Below, piece after piece: positions 13,650 to 25,860 of a DNA stretch of 64,000 bases. Source of the DNA: Artocarpus heterophyllus (Eukaryota > Streptophyta > Magnoliopsida > Rosales > Moraceae); contig CM046345.1 in the NCBI GenBank assembly GCA_025403435.1, forward strand, positions 17,526,160-17,590,159, in the 5' to 3' direction. The notes under the pieces were generated by a model. It had not been told where the DNA came from and ran no database searches. It saw nothing but the letters and a program-made list of their open reading frames with translations. Made by a program: the position numbers and the translations under genes. Each line of letters starts with the position of its first letter. Within the stretch, counting starts at the first letter, position 1.

Positions 13650-14023
13650 CTATCGACCATCTCTCATCGCTAGCATGGGCCTCTAGAATGAAATTTGCTA
13701 AATATGAATAGGGAATTTGGTAGATTAGTTTTTATTTTCAATAAAAAATACCAATCCGGTTGTCGCGAGAGTTGTCGGATTGGAATCTAGTAGATGCCAA
13801 AGCAAAATCTGACAATGATTTTATTTTTTAAAAAAACTATCGACCATCTCTCATCGCTAGCATGGGCCTCTAGAATGAAATTTGCTAAATATGAATAGGG
13901 AATTTGGTAGATTAGTTTTTATTTTCAATAAAAAATACCAATCCGGTTGTCGCGAGAGTTGTCGGATTGGAATCTAGTAGATGCCAAAGCAAAATCTGAC
14001 AATGATTTTATTTTTTATTTAAA
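13650..14023. repeat. Exact 187-bp tandem duplication plus decayed third unit
   Basis: Two adjacent units begin CTATCGACCATCTCTCATCG at 13650 and 13837. I read them as identical over the whole 187 bp except at the A/T-run junction. A third, strongly diverged start (CTATTGATCATTTTCGCTC) follows at about 14027. Each unit contains the inverted repeat CCAATCCG...CGGATTGG. Confidence 0.9.
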
Positions 14024-16209
14024 AACTATTGATCATTTTCGCTCACTGGTATAGGCTGTTGATGTATCGCCCAAAATGATTCTTTAAACTATTGTATATA
14101 CAAGGAGGTGAAAAATTTGCAACTCAAGAGATTGATAAAATAAACATTCAAAAAGGCAAGTGGTTTTTTAAAATAGTTTAAAATAAAATGAATATTTTTG
14201 TGATTTTTTGATTAAAAATTTAAAACATAAAATTAACAAGGAAAGGTTTAGAGAATCACTCATATGTTTTGTAATCGGTATGAAATTAACTTTAAACAAT
14301 AATTATCTAAAGCATATAATTATTATATCTCTTGCCATTAATTGCGAACACAATTATAATGCAGTAAATATTTTCCTATAAAAAATAGAAAATTAATCAT
14401 CTGTCACTAATGATTTAGTATACTAACTATGAAAATTATAACATTATCACTATAATTATAATTAACATAATTTTGATATAGAAAAGGTAATAACAAATCA
14501 AAATTAATATATTTTAATGGAATAAATTATTGTGCTAATTCTGGCAAAACCTTGCCTTATTAGATGATTTAAAAATACACTATGTAATCCTCTGTCAACA
14601 ATAAACCAAGCATTGCCAAGCATTTGCTATGCTAGTTTATGTCTATAACATGGCAAAAAACTCAACTTAATAAACATGCATGTTTTTAATATTATTAATT
14701 TTAATTAAGCAACGCAATTAAATTACATAAATTTATGTAATTTATGCAAGAAGTGGGCAACGTAACAATATTAACAATAATTATTAAAAACATAAAAAAT
14801 ATAATTTATTCCATAAAAATATAAGCATTATAAAATACATATAGAGTTAAAATCTATACCAGAGAACTATACATACAAAATCATCTCTCTACCTTATTAG
14901 ACTCTCTATACTAATTTAGACATTATTTTATTATTTTTAGTGGGATCGGAGGAGTATCCTAACAACATTTCCTTCCTAAAAAGGGTATTGCTAAGTCAAA
15001 TACTCAATAGTTGATGAAAAGGGAAAAAATGGCCAAAAGGTCATGTGGCTATCGAATGAAGCACCTCCTTTTATAATAGAAAAATTCTACTATTTAAAAT
15101 ATTTTTATTAATACTTTTATTAATTTTTTATTTATTTATTTGATAGTTATTTTTTTCTTAGGATTGCATCCAAGTCAGAATGCAAATCTGAATTCTTTTC
15201 TTTTCTTTTCTTTTGCCACCCAGCCACTGAGATTGCTATTGTAATTGTTTTTTTTTTTTTCTTTCTTGTCGCGCTATAATTAGCTCAAGAATGTGCTAAT
15301 TTTTGCTTTTAATCTAGTGCTTTACAGGTACGGGATGGACGGTGCAAGACCATCAAATGCGCAAAAAACTGAGGAAAAGATTGGATTGTATGGATGAAGG
15401 CTCACGTATTTTGTTGGGATCACGAGGCTCGATTGGATTGTCAAATGGGGCCTGGTATGCTAATTGAATGGAGAAAAAATTGCACACAAAAAGGACGTGC
15501 TCCATAGGATCCCAAGCTAGATTTTGAGACCAGTCAAGACATGCGGACGATTGAGACCGTCTTGGTGGATTGATCGGACAATCCTGGTTGCACCACGTGG
15601 CATTCTTTTGAATTTATTTTCTTTATTTGATTTCCTATGCATTTAAGGTCCATATTTGCCTGTTTTCATGTTGTTTTGCTCCAATTTTCTTGTCGTTTTC
15701 AAATCTAAAACAAAATAAACAAACTAAAATTAATTATCTTACAAACATAATTTTTACAATAATTTAAAAATTATGTATTTTACAATAAAACACATAAAAA
15801 TTACTAAAAATAAATAAAAACATCTAAAATTAACAAACCATGACAAATATATTATCTAAGGCTCAAAAGTATTCTTAGAAATTACTAGAAATATTATAAA
15901 AAGTATTTATGATAAAAAACTTATTTACAAACTTTTTAAGATTCACAATAAAATCACATAAATTTGTTTTTATGGTTTTAATTATTTATAAACTAATTAC
16001 ATCTTTAACTCATCAAAACAACTCTAAAAATTATAAAAAATATTATTAAACATAAAAACCACTAAAAATACATTTTTAAACACATTTACACACTAAGACA
16101 CAAAAATACTAATTAACATAAAAATGCTATAACTTAGCAAATGTAATAAAAAATAAAGTATAAATAAATGATTTTATCCTTGGAAAATATATACTTTTAC
16201 GGTCTCATC
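14024..16209. other. AT-rich intergenic DNA, no gene
   Basis: No frame of note. It contains a perfect 26-bp palindrome at 14719-14744 (TAAATTACATAAA and its complement). 15140-15610 is less AT-rich but has no recognisable product. Confidence 0.5.
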
Positions 16210-18044
16210 TGTTAGACATGTATGCCCTAAGGAGTAAAAATATAATATGTTTTTGGAGATATTTTTATCAATAAAGAATTTATTTATTATTTATATACCA
16301 AATCTTGTCCTTTTTACGTTCATATTCATTGAATGTATGTTAAGCAAACAAAATTCTGAGACTATCATTCTAAACCTTTAAGAATTAGGTATATGATAGA
16401 TAGATTACGCGAAAACACGATTCTTAAGGTGACGGTCTAAATCATAAGATCCGCAATCGAGAGAATAAAGTTGGGTGCTTTATTCATGCCAAGATTGTTA
16501 TGTTGTCTATGTCCCTTTTGGGAGATGGTTTGTCTTAACCATTGTAGGTGGACTCTGTGAATAGAAACATTGGCAGATTGTCATATGTGACGATGTGTTA
16601 GGTCAGGACATAAAATGAATTGATTTAGATTAATAATTCTGTCCTCGGTAAATCGATTCACTTTAGACAATCATGTGTATTGTACCTTAATCCTGAGATG
16701 AATAATAGGCTCGTTGCCTTGACTTATGTCTTTTGATGTGCTAAAGGGTGACATCCACATTTCAATAATGGTACACATGCCGGTATGTTAGAGGCATGGC
16801 TTTTGATAGTGTAGACTTGTTATTCATAGATGTATAATCCATAGCTCCTCTTTAAGAGTAGTGATATCCTTTTATATGCACTATCCTGTAATTGAAAAAC
16901 TAGAGCTTTCAACCATTTGGATACATAGGTGTAACCAAATGGTATACTGTCTTTGGATGGCAAGTTTTTCGATGGTGAGATAATGGAACGTAAGAGAAAA
17001 ATAATTGGGAAGGTAAAACAGAACTTGTTCTTAAGCCGATGATGGATAATCTTATGGGGATACGATACATTATGATATGTAATGAAAACTTAGCTATACG
17101 GGCTTCATAATTCTATAAAGTTTGAGAGTGCAGCTCTAAGCTTTTAGTGGAGTAATGTTGGAGTTGATAATTATGAAATGTATATCTAGGATATTGGGTT
17201 TCATAATTATCAGAAGCTTGAACTATATAGGTCCATCAGGTCCCCTTTGCTAGCTCATAAAAAATCCTGTAACGATACGGCGTACTTTTTCAATAATTGG
17301 TTACTCATGTCAAATTATCAGATTAGCTGAAAATTCAATAGAATCAGATAATTCATGTCTATTTATCAGTTAAATTAATTTTGTAAAAATTAATTCCATA
17401 TAAGCTTATTGAATTATCAGGATCAGATAATTCATGATTGTTTATCGATTGGATTAATTTTGAATAAATTAATTCAAGATAAACTTGCTGAATTATCAGG
17501 AATATTTATTTTCCTAGAGATTATCTAGATATCACTATTTTAATTAAATAACTTCTCTTTTAGGTTATTTAATTAAAATTGAGTCTCTATCCCAAGAATC
17601 TCGGGTGGGAAATAAAGATTCATAAGGATCATTTATCGAAAGTTCGGCAGGCCAATCTTTAAGTTTATCCTGCCGATAGGGCAAGTTTCGTAGGCCGATC
17701 TAGTAGTTTGGCCTGCCAACCGAGTGTTAAATAAATCACACGTTTCCACACATATTTTCTCAAATATTGATCCAAATTTGATTCTGATTCGAATTTTCAA
17801 GTCTTTATCTGATAAGGACTGACTCTTGGGCCCAACTTTTATCTAAAGGGGAGTGAGACTCATTGTTATTTAGATCAATTGAGAAATCTAAAGTGAGACT
17901 ATACCAGCGAGACTTTGCAACTCTCCATATAGATTGCAGAGCTTTTCGGCAAACGAGGTTAGTAAGAACTAGTTAATTTATGCATATATTGTATCAAACT
18001 TTGGTTTTGAAAAATACTCTAGTATAAAAAAATTTTATAATTTC
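16210..18044 (+). mobile_element. Long Copia LTR, opposite orientation, 3' end truncated
   Basis: It starts TGTTAGACATGTATGCCCTA and follows the reverse complement of the LTR at 38986-40995 throughout (AATAAAGAATTTATTTATTA, CATAAGATCCGCAATCGAGA, GATACATAGGTGTAACCAAA, GTTCGGCAGGCCAATC). It stops at about 18044, some 30 bp short of the expected end, and is joined directly to a minus-strand gypsy-like LTR fragment. Confidence 0.8.
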
Positions 18045-19127
18045 GAACCAACCTCTTTGATGTAAGGTATACAAGTAAAGTTAAAGTTTAACCTCCTTGA
18101 TGTGAGGTACAGGACCTCAGTGTTCGATAGTCTCAAGTCTTCCACAAGGGGAGCATCATGTTCATGATCTCATAATTAATGATGTTGGTACAAACATTAA
18201 AGTAAGATAAGGAAAGTTAAGAAATAAGGATAGAAAGCGTAAGTAAGATAAGGATAGTTAAGGAACAAAGATAGAAAGTTAAAGTAAGAAAGGAATGTTC
18301 ATAAGACGCTCATGATCAAAAGTTCATAATCAAGCATAAATGGAACCATGCATTTTGACTTTGTTGTTATTCCTTGTTATGAAATGTTATATGTTATGTT
18401 TATGAAAAACATTTTGGATAATGTTTACATTAAAAGTTTATTAAAAATATTTTTATGTTTTCAAAAAAAAAATTATGAAGAACATTTATGAAAACGTTTC
18501 AGAAATGTTTAATAAAAAACGTTCATGAAAAATGCTTTAAGAGAAAGGTTTTTGTAAGAAAAGTTTTTAAAGCATGTTTAAAATGATTTGTGAGAATACA
18601 TTTGAACTTACTAAGCAAAAGCTCATTAAAAGTTTCTTCGTATTGTAGGTAGTTTTATGGGCAACCAGTAGGACCCGTTAGAAGAGTTGGGTTCTACGGA
18701 GGCCATATGCGAAGATTTGGGTATGGATACCACCATAGTAAGTTTTGTTGTTCAAAAGAAATATTTTTCATTATTTAATATAGTGTTTTCAAAGTTTTAA
18801 AAAAATTAGAGTTTTAAGAAATATTTTCAAAAGTTTTAAGATACATTGTACTAAATGTTTTATAAAATTATAAAGTGAAGTTTTAAGCTATGATTTAATA
18901 AATGTTTCTTGATAAGTTTTAAGAAATGATTTGAAATGGTTTTAAAGGCAGGTGTTGAGCGATGTCTCAACTTAAATGGCGACAGAGGTTGCAACCGTTT
19001 TTAAGTATGTTTTTCAAGGATGTTAAAAGGAAAAAAAACTAAAAAAATTTAATTTAATAATTTTCTTACTAAGTAAGATTATTGTTTAAGAAAGTTAAAT
19101 AAATGCCAGAAAAGGCAGGTCATCACA
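18045..19127 (-). mobile_element. Gypsy-like LTR fragment, minus orientation
   Basis: The right end, GCAGGTCATCACA at 19115-19127, reads TGTGATGACCTGCC on the minus strand, the family start. Internally it has the family blocks in reverse: ACCTCCTTGATGTGAGGTAC, GATCTCATAATTAATGATGT, runs of ATGTTTATGAAAAACAT, and GTTGAGCGATGTCTCAACTT. It is truncated at the left where it meets the Copia LTR. Confidence 0.75.
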
Positions 19128-20440
19128 TAGAGTATGGACAAAATCATGAAAATGATTTTATGAGAGTATGGAGATTTTAATGAGGCAATGATACAGTAAG
19201 AGAATTAAAATTTATATAATTATTTTTAAAAAGAGTAAGAATATTTCAGTTTTAAAAAGTACAGCTATGTTTAAAGAAATTTCAAATTTACGGATCAAAC
19301 ACTTGATCAATCCCACTACGAAACTGTTTGAACTTCAAAGACCATAAGAGAGTCTATAAATACAAGTGAAAAAAAAAAGCTAATGAAAGTGGCGCTAAAG
19401 CACACCACCAGTTCCATTAAAACTAGAGGATGACGCCAAGCACAATCCCTACCTCAATTGCACAATCCGGCACCTGTTTCTCAGGGAGCGGAATTGTCAT
19501 TGTCAATCTATCGTGGAGGACATTGATCTTATCGTTTGTATCATCGTTGAACCAAAGTGAATGTACCGATGCATTTAGAGTAACACAGGGAATATTTTCC
19601 CCGTTCAATTTCATAGAACCATCGTCAAAAGACTAAAAATGGTCTCCTTCATCATGTGCCCTCATGAACCAAGCTGTTGCAGCATTTTAGTTGGTGATAA
19701 AGCTCAGCATCAGTGCCATTCAACTTAGACATCAACGCAAGTGACACCCCTCCAACAATTTCACATTTCCATTACTGATGTTGAAGTTCCAAGGTTGCCG
19801 CTGTGCTTCACCATGGGAAACTCTATTTTCACCAAATCCAGTAGTGTGGCCTTAATCTAATGAAGGCAAAATGGTCAGAAAATGATGAATAACAGAACCT
19901 TCAACCCTATTTCACCAATCTTTCATCGACAAATGAAGATCAGAGTTTCTATTTTTGCAACCAATATTGGATCATGATCTCTATAGTTGGAGGCCGTTTT
20001 TGGTCAAATTGACACCGCCAATAGAATCAAGTGGTGGAAAACACATAGGAGCCAAAGCTTCGACGTCAATCGATAGCCAGAGCCGCCGCACGTGCCCCAA
20101 GCACCACCGTGGGTGGCCCGACTTTAATAAGCATCGAGTTTTGTTATCCAGACCTTCGATCGATGATCTGAGGCCACTTTTCGACTTGTTTTGATGTTTT
20201 GGAAGTAATGGTGTCCTCTGTTGGAGCTAATTCTACTCTGTTGAAAATTGTCCATACTGATTGCACGTAGATCGAGGTGATGCCAACTGCAATAATTAAG
20301 TCCAGGATAACATTTCTAACAATTATAAATCTCCATAAAGCATTTTTATCCATCCACAGTCCTCTGGGACCATTCCTGAATGTGCTTCATAGACGGTAGA
20401 TGCAATGAGATCCGACTAGAACCGCTTAGCTTGGAATTCA
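19128..20440 (-). other. Unrecognised coding-like remnant on the minus strand
   Basis: This is the only stretch of the left repeat region with gene-like composition. On the minus strand, frames at 20144-20353 (69 codons, with a hydrophobic stretch about 25 residues long near its start) and 19423-19614 (63 codons) are separated by stops and frameshifts. A further minus-strand run near 19620-19760 reads in a neighbouring frame with an internal TAG. I do not recognise a family. It may be a decayed cellular gene captured between LTRs, or chance. Confidence 0.3.
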
Positions 20441-21794
20441 GGTCAGTAGGAATCTCGCCTATAGTATGAAAAACTTTTAAGTAAATTGTTTTTCATGTTT
20501 CATAAAAGTATGATGAAATATATGATCAGTGATTTGCCGCGTCGTGTTATATTATGGTGTGTTATTATGTTATGGTGTGTTGTTATGTTATCATATAATT
20601 GTGATTTATTATGTTTTTGCCATGCCATGGCATGCTATGTTGTGATAAGTAATGATTAATATGTGATGTACGTAATAATAAATTATATTGTCTAGTCACT
20701 TTAAGTTAGGCATGTTTGCGATTTATGAATTATGATTTATGAAATTATGATGCTATATAGTAACATGTTATAGTGGATACACATAATAAGATAAGTGAAA
20801 TTAAAGACAAGTTAAGGGTGTCATACCAACCTTCCTACCTATAGGGAGGCTTCAATGTTATTTATGATCTCGACGTCATTAGGGACCTCATTGATCTTGA
20901 CTTCCTCAAGATTGAGAGCAACCGGTATGATCACCTAGGCCCAATTAATAATATAAGTTAAAACTAAAATAATTAAGCATAAAACAAGTTGATCGGCAAA
21001 TATAAAATGTTCACGCATGTTTTTATTAACTGATTTTTAAATATATTTTGTGAGTCTAATTTCCTACTTGTTGAGCGAAAGCTCATTTAATTATGTTTAT
21101 GTTGTAGGTAATAAACCTGTTAGGGACACTTGATGGGTAATGGTCAATAGCGAACGAATAATGAAGTTGGAAATAGACACCGCTCGTACAAATGTAACAT
21201 TTCTGCAATTTTAGTTTACAAAATTATGCACACTTTTATTTTACAAAATTATGTATGTATTAAAAAGTAAATAAGATTACATATGTATGCCTTGAAATTG
21301 TAGTTGTAATCATCTAGCCTTAGTCTATATAATTTTAAGGTTTAAAAATATTACAATAAAAAATGCAACAAATACACGAAAATTTTCAAGTAAGAAAAGT
21401 ATAAGATTATTTAGAATTAGAAATGTTTGTAAGAGTTTTATGTTAAATTAAGAAATGATTTTAATGAATATGTATTATGAATTTATTACTATGAAAGTTT
21501 AAAAGAATATGTTTTAAAAAACTAATATATTAGACTTAAAAGAATAGATTATAAGAAATTATTCTTATGTTAAGGTTAATAAGAATAAGTTTTAAGAAAT
21601 CAATACGTTAATTTTAAGATATATCAGAAAAGCATAACGATAATTTAAGGAAGGATTTAAAAAGTATTTAAAATAAGAATTTATAATGATTCTAATATAG
21701 AATTGTTTTATAAATATTATCATTAATTTAAGACATGTTTAAAAAGAAATAGTTTCAATAATTATGTTTATGTTTAAAAGAAAAGTTTTAAGAA

Positions 21795-21859
<65 letters not shown>

Positions 21860-22120
21860 GTTTTAAAAAATTAATGTAGGATGTATGTAAAAAATTAAGT
21901 CTTTAGAAATTATGATTATATTAAAACATAAAAATTATTACTACGTTATTATTATGTTTAAAGAAATCAACTTTTCTTTAAAAGAATTATTTTAAGAAAT
22001 TATTATCAAGTTTTGTTTTAGGATAAAAAATTATTTTGCAATTTAAGTACTTTATGTTACAGCATTTTTAAGATCAATATTAAGTAGTTAAGTAATGGCC
22101 ATGTAGGTAGGGTCGTTACA
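20441..22120 (-). mobile_element. Gypsy-like LTR, minus orientation
   Basis: It ends GGTAGGGTCGTTACA at 22106-22120 (minus strand TGTAACGACCCTACC). Reversed family blocks are present: TCTCGCCTATAGTATGAAAA near 20455, GTCATACCAACCTTCC near 20820, GCGAAAGCTCATTTAATTA near 21075. An (ATT)n tract lies inside it. The left limit is approximate and no target duplication was found. Confidence 0.6.
21796..21860. repeat. (ATT)n microsatellite
   Basis: About 21 uninterrupted ATT units within the LTR ending at 22120. Confidence 0.95.
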
Positions 22121-22669
22121 TTTATAGAATCTGAGATTTTCTACTTTATCCCATTAATTTTGGTAAAATTATAAAAGAAATTAAAACAAAAGGTTATGAA
22201 AGCTCATTAAGCAAAACCATATTTATGGGTATTTTTTCTGTCATTTTACTTTTTATTTGCTTGTATAGTTTTACAAATTTATTCAAGGTTTATTAATAAA
22301 AAGTTAAGTTGAAAATTTCATGTCCTAACATTCTGGTCTGTTTCCCCCACTAAGGCACTCTACCTCCTTGCATTATGACCCATTCCCTTCTCTCCTCAAG
22401 ATTGCGATGACACCATCTTTGTTGATTCTATTCAAACGACCTAAAGCGATTATCTTTGGATCAAGTTCACCATTATGGAACTTTATAAAATGCTAAATAA
22501 CAAAGAAGGCAAAGAGATGGCATATCTGTGCTATGTGTTGGGAAGAATCATATGAGGAAAGTTGGGATCTCAACAATATGGAATTTGAATAGTTTTTTTT
22601 TTCAAAGTTTATTTTCATTAAGTCTATTTTTGTACTTTATCAACAAAACGTCAATCTTTTAATAGTTTT
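22121..22669. other. Intergenic, no gene seen
   Basis: AT-rich with a slightly GC-richer core at 22320-22560. No extended open frame or recognisable domain. Confidence 0.4.
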
Positions 22670-22990
22670 TAGAGATGCAAGAATAGACCAGCCTAGCCCA
22701 GCCTTACTCGGCCCATTCTCCTTAGGCCTACGAGGGTCGTGGACTAGCCTAGCTCAGCCTACGAATTTTGTAGGCCAGGCCGGGCCAGCCCATATTAGAA
22801 TTACCTCAGCCTAGCCCACACCACGAGCCAATTTTACTTGGGCTAAGTTGGGTCGTGCCATGGGCTGGGTTGGGCCTTACCGTGAGCCTTGAGTGGGCTG
22901 GCCCATTCAAGTCCATCTATGAGTTAGAATGGTTAGGCCTATTTTGGCCTATCGTGGGTTTAGATGGGCCAACCCGTCTAAGTATGCAAT
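22670..22990. mobile_element. GGCC-rich hAT/MITE-like element
   Basis: It begins TAGAGATGCAAGAATAGACC and continues with dense GGCC/GCCC words (GGCCAGGCCGGGCCAGCCC). The other copy at about 29123-29420, read on the minus strand, starts TAGGGATACAATAATGGGC and has the same composition. Such GGGCC-rich termini are typical of non-autonomous plant hAT-like elements; that class is my inference, and no clean terminal repeat or target duplication was found. Confidence 0.45.
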
Positions 22991-25654
22991 TTTCAATTTT
23001 TAATTTTTTGTTTTTTATTTTTTATTTTTGAATTTTTAAACAAGTTAACTATGATGACCCATCTTTTCAGGCAGTCAGTTTACTTATTTAAACATCATTA
23101 CTTAAACAGTAATCTTACTTAGTAAGAAAAATACTGAAATAAATTTTCTTTCTTTTAAACATCCTTTAAAACATTCTTAAAAACTGTTACAACTTCTGTC
23201 ACAATCTAAGTTGAGACATCGCTCAACACTTGCTTTTAAAACCATTTCAAATCGTTTCTTAAAACTTATTAAGAAACATTTACTAAATCATTGATTAATA
23301 CTTAACTTTATAAAAAAATAAAACATTTTGTAAATATATCGTAAAACTTTAAAAACATTTCTTAAAACTATGATTTTCTTAATACTTTGAAAACACTATA
23401 TTAAATAGTAGAAAACATTTTCTTTGTGTAGCAGAAGCAAACTGTGGTGGTGTCCATACCCAAATCCTCGCATCTGTCCTCCGCAGCACCCCACTCTTCT
23501 AACGAGTCCTACTGGTCACTCATAAAACTACGTACAACATGAAGCAACTTTTAATGTGCTTATCATTTGAACATGCTTTAAAAACTTTTCTCATAAAGAC
23601 CTTTCTGTTATAACATTTTTCATAAACGTTTTTCATAAACATTTCTAAAAAAATTTTTCATAAACATTTTTCATAAAACATTTCTAAAACATTTTTCATA
23701 AACATTTTCATAAAACATTTGTAAAACTTTTTTCATAAACGCTTTTCATAAAACATTTAACATACAGCAATCCTCAAAATGCTTTTCATAAAATGTCATT
23801 TATAAAACTTTTCTTGTAACCATGAAAATGTTTTCATAAACACTTAATATAAACCATTCCTCAGAATGTTTTTCATAAGCATTTAACGTAAATACTTTAT
23901 AATAAGGAATATAAGCAGATTTATAATGCATGATTCCAATTATGCTCAATTTTGAACTTTAATTATGAGCATTTTATGAACATGCTTTTCTTACTTTAAA
24001 TTTCTACCTTTGTTCCTTAACTTTCCTTATCTTACTTTAACTTTCCATCCTTTGTTCTTTAACTTTCCTTATCTTACTTTGGTGTTCGTACCAACATCAT
24101 TAATCATGAGATCGTAAACATGATGTTTCCTTTGCAGAAGACTTAAGGCCATCGAACATCAAGGTCATGTACCTCACATCTAGGAGGTCAAACTTTAATT
24201 TTACTTTTAGTATCTCACAACAAGGAGGCTGATACGATACTTTCTTTTATCATCTGTGCTTTACCTTCTTTTTAACTTTAATGAGCATAACAAATACTAA
24301 CACATCATATGCAAACACCTTTGCAAATCATATCTTATACTCTAAAACCTATTGCATAACAAATGCAACTTATCGCATGACAAATGCAACGTAAAATGCA
24401 AACATATCTTGCAAATCATAACTTGTACTTTGAAACTTATTGCATAACAAATGCAACTTATTGCATAACAAATATAACATAAAACTTATAACTTACACTG
24501 TAAAACATTATGCATTAATAAAATGCAAAACATACTTTAAACATAATTATTGCAATTATATTGTAAACTTTTAGTTTATCTTCAAAAACTTTATGCATAT
24601 TATATGCAATCATACTTTAAAAATATGTTGCAAATCATGATTTAAACTTTAAAACCTTTTGTGTAACAAATGCAAACATTCTTTTAAATCAACTTGCTTA
24701 ACAATTGCAAACACATTTACAAACATATACATAAACATTTAAAAATCATTTACTTCATGCTATAGGTGAGATTTAAAACTTCCCTGAACTATGATCTAGC
24801 GTTCCTTATTTCGTTCCTTTTCCTTTCATTCTTCGGCTTCTGTGTCCTAATCAAACAACAGCCGACTTATTAGTTAACTTTTTTTATTATCAATTTACTC
24901 AATTGATAATATAACTTAAACATTAAACATTCATTCCTTTTTTTCATAACTTGGTATACTATCGATTTATCTTTTTCTGTACTTAATTTTATAACCCACC
25001 GGGTTACCTTTGTTGCATAACTCTAATCTTTCAACATCTGATGGCAGTTTCTATTCATTTAAAGGTTTAGCATTCTACTAATGAATGCTATTCTTGAAAA
25101 TAGGGTTTATTTTCATTCAGATCGTATCATGACTACCAAAAGATCAAGGTCATCTAACCACAAAATCCATAATTCTTCGGTCCTATACCCATTCTAAAAT
25201 TACATTTTTTTTGTAATTTTCCTCATAACGTATAAATCCCCAGCTTCCATCCTCCAATCCGTGAGGTTTTTGCTAACCGATTTGGCATCATTGTCTTGAT
25301 CATGATTCTCATCTGAGCAGTTACAAGCTCATTAGTATGACGCCCCCCTTACGGACGTCACAGATGTCGTTACATTCATATATTATAAACTTTTTTTGGA
25401 ACTTTAAGATAAACTTTAAGTATAAAACTTATTTGAAACTTTAATTGCAAACGTAGATAAGGAAAACATAACTAGGATCCATACATACACTTTTATTTAT
25501 TTTTATTTTTTTTTACAACATTCATTCACTTAATCCATACTATTAATAATTCAATTGAATATTAAATTGATCATAAACATCCTTTAATAAAGTAAAAATA
25601 CAAAATAGTAAAATCATAACTTATGAAATATCACATCATTTAAAAATATTTGCT

Positions 25655-25860
25655 CCTACAGTTCAGTAGGCCGAACTGGAGACTTCGGCATGCCGAGCAT
25701 AGTCGGTAGGCTGAAAATCGTCAACCGGTAGGCCGGCAGAGGTTCTGCAAAACTGGGCTTAAAAAATTTCAAAGTTTGGCAGGCCGAAAATGAGATCGGT
25801 AGGCCGAACATTCTTACATCAACATGCCGACCAATGATGATCGACAGGCCGACAAAGCCA
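25655..25860. repeat. Cluster of TCGG-NN-GGCCGA motifs
   Basis: Cores start at about 25663, 25685, 25703 and 25725, spaced 18-22 bp, with further copies near 25786, 25797, 25823 and 25842. TCGGCATGCCGA at 25685 is a perfect 12-bp palindrome. It lies near the 3' end of the nested minus-strand LTR. Confidence 0.8.

Noticed and set aside
14719..14744. Perfect 26-bp AT palindrome as a functional site
   Set aside because: Composed almost wholly of A and T in very AT-rich DNA. No associated element or gene.
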